Assembly (NCBI RefSeq): GCF_002954705.1 | Contig: NZ_MSCO01000001.1 | Location: 1,284,138-1,348,137, forward strand | Source of the DNA: Aliivibrio sifiae | Lineage (GTDB): Bacteria; Pseudomonadota; Gammaproteobacteria; Enterobacterales; Vibrionaceae | Direction of reading: 5' to 3' | Length of the DNA stretch: 64,000 nucleotides | Shown: piece by piece, positions 62,378 to 64,000 of the stretch | Numbering within the stretch: the first letter of the stretch is position 1 | Layout of the letters: every line of letters begins with the position of its first letter | The notes under the pieces: generated by a model | The model's input: the letters and a program-made list of their open reading frames with translations, nothing else | The model's database searches: none | Told to the model about the DNA's origin: nothing | Made by a program: the position numbers and the translations under genes

Positions 62378-62938
62378 ATGAAAGAAGAAAAGAGACTGAA
62401 TGCATTACAAAAAACGATAGAATTATGTGCTCTGTATGGTTTTCATGGCACGAGCATGGATAAGATTACTGCGGCTACTGGGTTGTCAAAAGCGACTATC
62501 TATAAATATTTTCAATCTAAAGAAAATTTGATTGTTAATGCGTTAGAGCTCTTTAGTGAGCAATCTCTATCGAGTGTAAAGGTTCTTTTTGAGAATACAG
62601 ATCTGACTCTAGAAGAAAAAGTAGCTCTACGTTTTGAAGGACTTGCTACTTGTATTGATATTGATTCATTTAATGGCTGTTATTTTCAATTGGCGTTTAG
62701 TGAATACAGTAATGAAGATCTTGCTATTACTCAGGTTAGTTCACAATATAAGCAACGAACTCAAGAGTTACTCATTGCGCTATTAAATCGACATGGAATT
62801 GATTATGCTGAACTGAAAGCCAAAAAGGCAGGATTGGTTTATAACGGTTTGTTAGCAACATTGCAATTAACGAAAGATATATCACTTATTGAATTAGCTC
62901 ATCAATTGTTTTTAGATATTATTTTTAAATCTGAATAG
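62378..62938 (+). CDS. TetR-family transcriptional regulator
   Basis: A 186-aa TetR protein: the helix-turn-helix at about 8-55 (TIELCALYGFHGTSMDKITAATGLSKATIYKYFQSKENLIVNAL) is followed by a helical ligand-binding domain. ATG 62378 is chosen because AAGGAG lies 9 bases upstream; ATG 62351 has no ribosome-binding site. Matching AAACTAAAC-type palindromes upstream and before 63543 suggest it represses itself and the VOC and glutaredoxin-like genes. Its ligand is unknown. Confidence 0.9.
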   Translation: MKEEKRLNALQKTIELCALYGFHGTSMDKITAATGLSKATIYKYFQSKENLIVNALELFSEQSLSSVKVLFENTDLTLEEKVALRFEGLATCIDIDSFNGCYFQLAFSEYSNEDLAITQVSSQYKQRTQELLIALLNRHGIDYAELKAKKAGLVYNGLLATLQLTKDISLIELAHQLFLDIIFKSE

Positions 62939-62958
62939 TATGTAGGCAGAGGTTAGTT

Positions 62959-63339
62959 ATGGAAATTAGTCATTTAGACCATCTAGTGCTTACGGTAAAA
63001 AGTATTGATGACACTATCGCTTTTTACACTCGCGCACTTGGAATGACAAAAGTAACCTTTGGTGAGGGGCGAGTGGCTTTGTTATTTGGTGATCAAAAAA
63101 TTAATCTACATGAACAAGGCAATGAGTTTGAACCAAAAGCTCTAAATGTAAAAAACGGAAGTGCTGATCTTTGTTTTATTATGAAAACGGATATTTCAGA
63201 AGTAATAAAACACCTAGAAGAACAAGGAATCACGATTATTGATGGGCCGGTCTTACGAACAGGGGCTTTAGGGCATATAATCTCTATCTATCTCAGAGAT
63301 CCTGATGGCAATCTGATAGAGCTCTCTAATTATCTTTAG
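62959..63339 (+). CDS. VOC (glyoxalase/bleomycin-resistance fold) family protein
   Basis: A 126-aa VOC-fold protein with paired beta-alpha-beta-beta-beta modules: HLDHLVLTVKSIDDTIAFYTRALGM at the start and LRDPDGNLIELSNYL at the end. Candidate metal ligands are His in SHLDHL, His in INLHEQ and Glu in LIELS. Family members are metal-dependent lyases, dioxygenases or resistance proteins; the substrate is unknown. AGAGG precedes the ATG, 20 bases after the TetR gene, so the two are co-transcribed. Confidence 0.88.
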   Translation: MEISHLDHLVLTVKSIDDTIAFYTRALGMTKVTFGEGRVALLFGDQKINLHEQGNEFEPKALNVKNGSADLCFIMKTDISEVIKHLEEQGITIIDGPVLRTGALGHIISIYLRDPDGNLIELSNYL

Positions 63340-63495
63340 TTTTATATCTAAGTAGACAAATCATCACCCATAGATGGTTATCTTATCGTTTATCACCTAT
63401 ATCTTATTCATTATGCAAAAATAACGGCTATTATTAAGTTAATTAATTATGTCTTTTGTTTTTTAATTGTTGACATAAACTTGATATAGGCTAAA

Positions 63496-63518
63496 TTAAA
63501 CTAAACAGTTCAGTTTAA
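63496..63518. promoter_or_regulatory. TetR operator O3
   Basis: TTAAACTAAAC-A-GTTCAGTTTAA is nearly palindromic (one mismatch) and shares the AAACTAAAC half-site with O1. It lies 25 bases before the gene at 63543, over its likely promoter. Confidence 0.72.
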
Positions 63519-63542
63519 TTTATATCGGTAAGGGATAAAATC

Positions 63543-64000
63543 ATGAAGCCAATTAAAATCACGTTATATCGTTGGGCAGGCAGTTGGGGACCTTTTAAAG
63601 TTAATATTCCTTGCGGTGAATGCACGTTAACGAAAGATATCCTACAAGATACATTTAATACTGAGCTTGCTGGGATCCCAATTGAATTAGAAGTGAAAGA
63701 TTGGCTATCCCATTGGTGGGAACCATTAAAACTTAAAACATGGCATGCACCAATTATTATTGTTGAAGATAAAGTGATCAGTGAAGGCGAAGCATTAAAT
63801 CGTGGCGTTTTAGTTCAGGCAGTTATTGCACAAGTCGCTAAGCAAGATGACATTAAAGGAAATGTTGTTTTTGGTAAGGCTACTTGTCCGTTTTGCATTA
63901 AAGCTAAAGCTGCTTTAGATGAGGCAGGAGTAGAGTATGTTTATCATGATGTTGTGAAAGACAGTGCGGCTCTATATCGAATGATCCCTGAAGTTAAAGC
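63543..64000 (+). CDS. Glutaredoxin-domain thiol protein, 3' end outside window
   Basis: The visible 152 codons encode an N-terminal thioredoxin-like region with a CGEC pair (NIPCGECTLTKDIL) and HAPIIIVEDKVISEGEALN, then a glutaredoxin domain with active site CPFC (ATCPFCIKAKAALDEAGVEYVYHDV). Tandem redox domains suggest a thiol-disulfide reductase. AAGGGA precedes the ATG. Operator O3 places it under the TetR regulator. The gene runs off the right edge. Confidence 0.85.
   Translation, partial: MKPIKITLYRWAGSWGPFKVNIPCGECTLTKDILQDTFNTELAGIPIELEVKDWLSHWWEPLKLKTWHAPIIIVEDKVISEGEALNRGVLVQAVIAQVAKQDDIKGNVVFGKATCPFCIKAKAALDEAGVEYVYHDVVKDSAALYRMIPEVK

Overview
The window looks like a chromosomal segment of a low-GC member of the Vibrionaceae, most likely Aliivibrio (inference from the AT-rich coding sequence, the malI-malX-malY-manA cluster and the DUF2787 and PA3496-type small proteins; no marker gene fixes the species). 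It splits into four blocks.

(1) Positions 1-931: the 5' part of a minus-strand Cache-domain sensor, then a tRNA-Val(GAC) gene with its own promoter and terminator.

(2) Positions 932-28458: an integrated island. A P4-type tyrosine integrase lies just inside the tRNA. A 73-bp copy of the tRNA 3' end plus its terminator recurs at 28459-28531 (attL/attR, about 27.6 kb apart). The left half is a satellite/CP4-57-like backbone: YfjJ/inovirus Gp2-type HUH protein, AlpA-like regulator, two YfjP-like GTPases, a WYL regulator, an LPD25-like protein, two DUF2787 proteins, a RadC-family protein, and a lipoprotein pair. The right half is a defence cargo: hsdM-hsdS, a DUF262 gene, a DUF262-DUF1524 (GmrSD-like) gene, a complete type I-A-like retron (msr-msd RNA, reverse transcriptase, PtuA-like ATPase, PtuB-like HNH nuclease), and then hsdR. 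The retron therefore sits inside a type I restriction operon. A divergent LRAT-fold/XRE gene pair lies just before the cargo.

(3) Positions 28532-52372: a second accessory block outside the att repeats. It starts with a LysM-M23 peptidoglycan hydrolase lacking a signal peptide, followed by two small exported proteins (effector-immunity-like layout). Next is a WYL regulator divergent from a four-gene SMC/condensin-like operon ending in a Toprim protein (Wadjet/MksBEFG-like, unusual gene order). Then comes a second, unrelated type I system (hsdR-hsdM-hsdS), an AAA ATPase plus DUF4276 (Toprim-like) pair, an McrBC pair whose McrB carries an EVE-like insertion, and a RelBE/ParDE-type toxin-antitoxin pair.

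(4) Positions 52373-64000: ordinary chromosomal genes. These are a LysM lipoprotein, an EamA transporter, malI divergent from malX-malY-manA with two MalI operators, a malE copy broken by one in-frame TGA, a PA3496-like small protein, a decayed amidohydrolase, and a TetR regulator with VOC and glutaredoxin-like genes linked by matching palindromic operators.

No CRISPR array, insertion sequence, rRNA or integron cassette was found.
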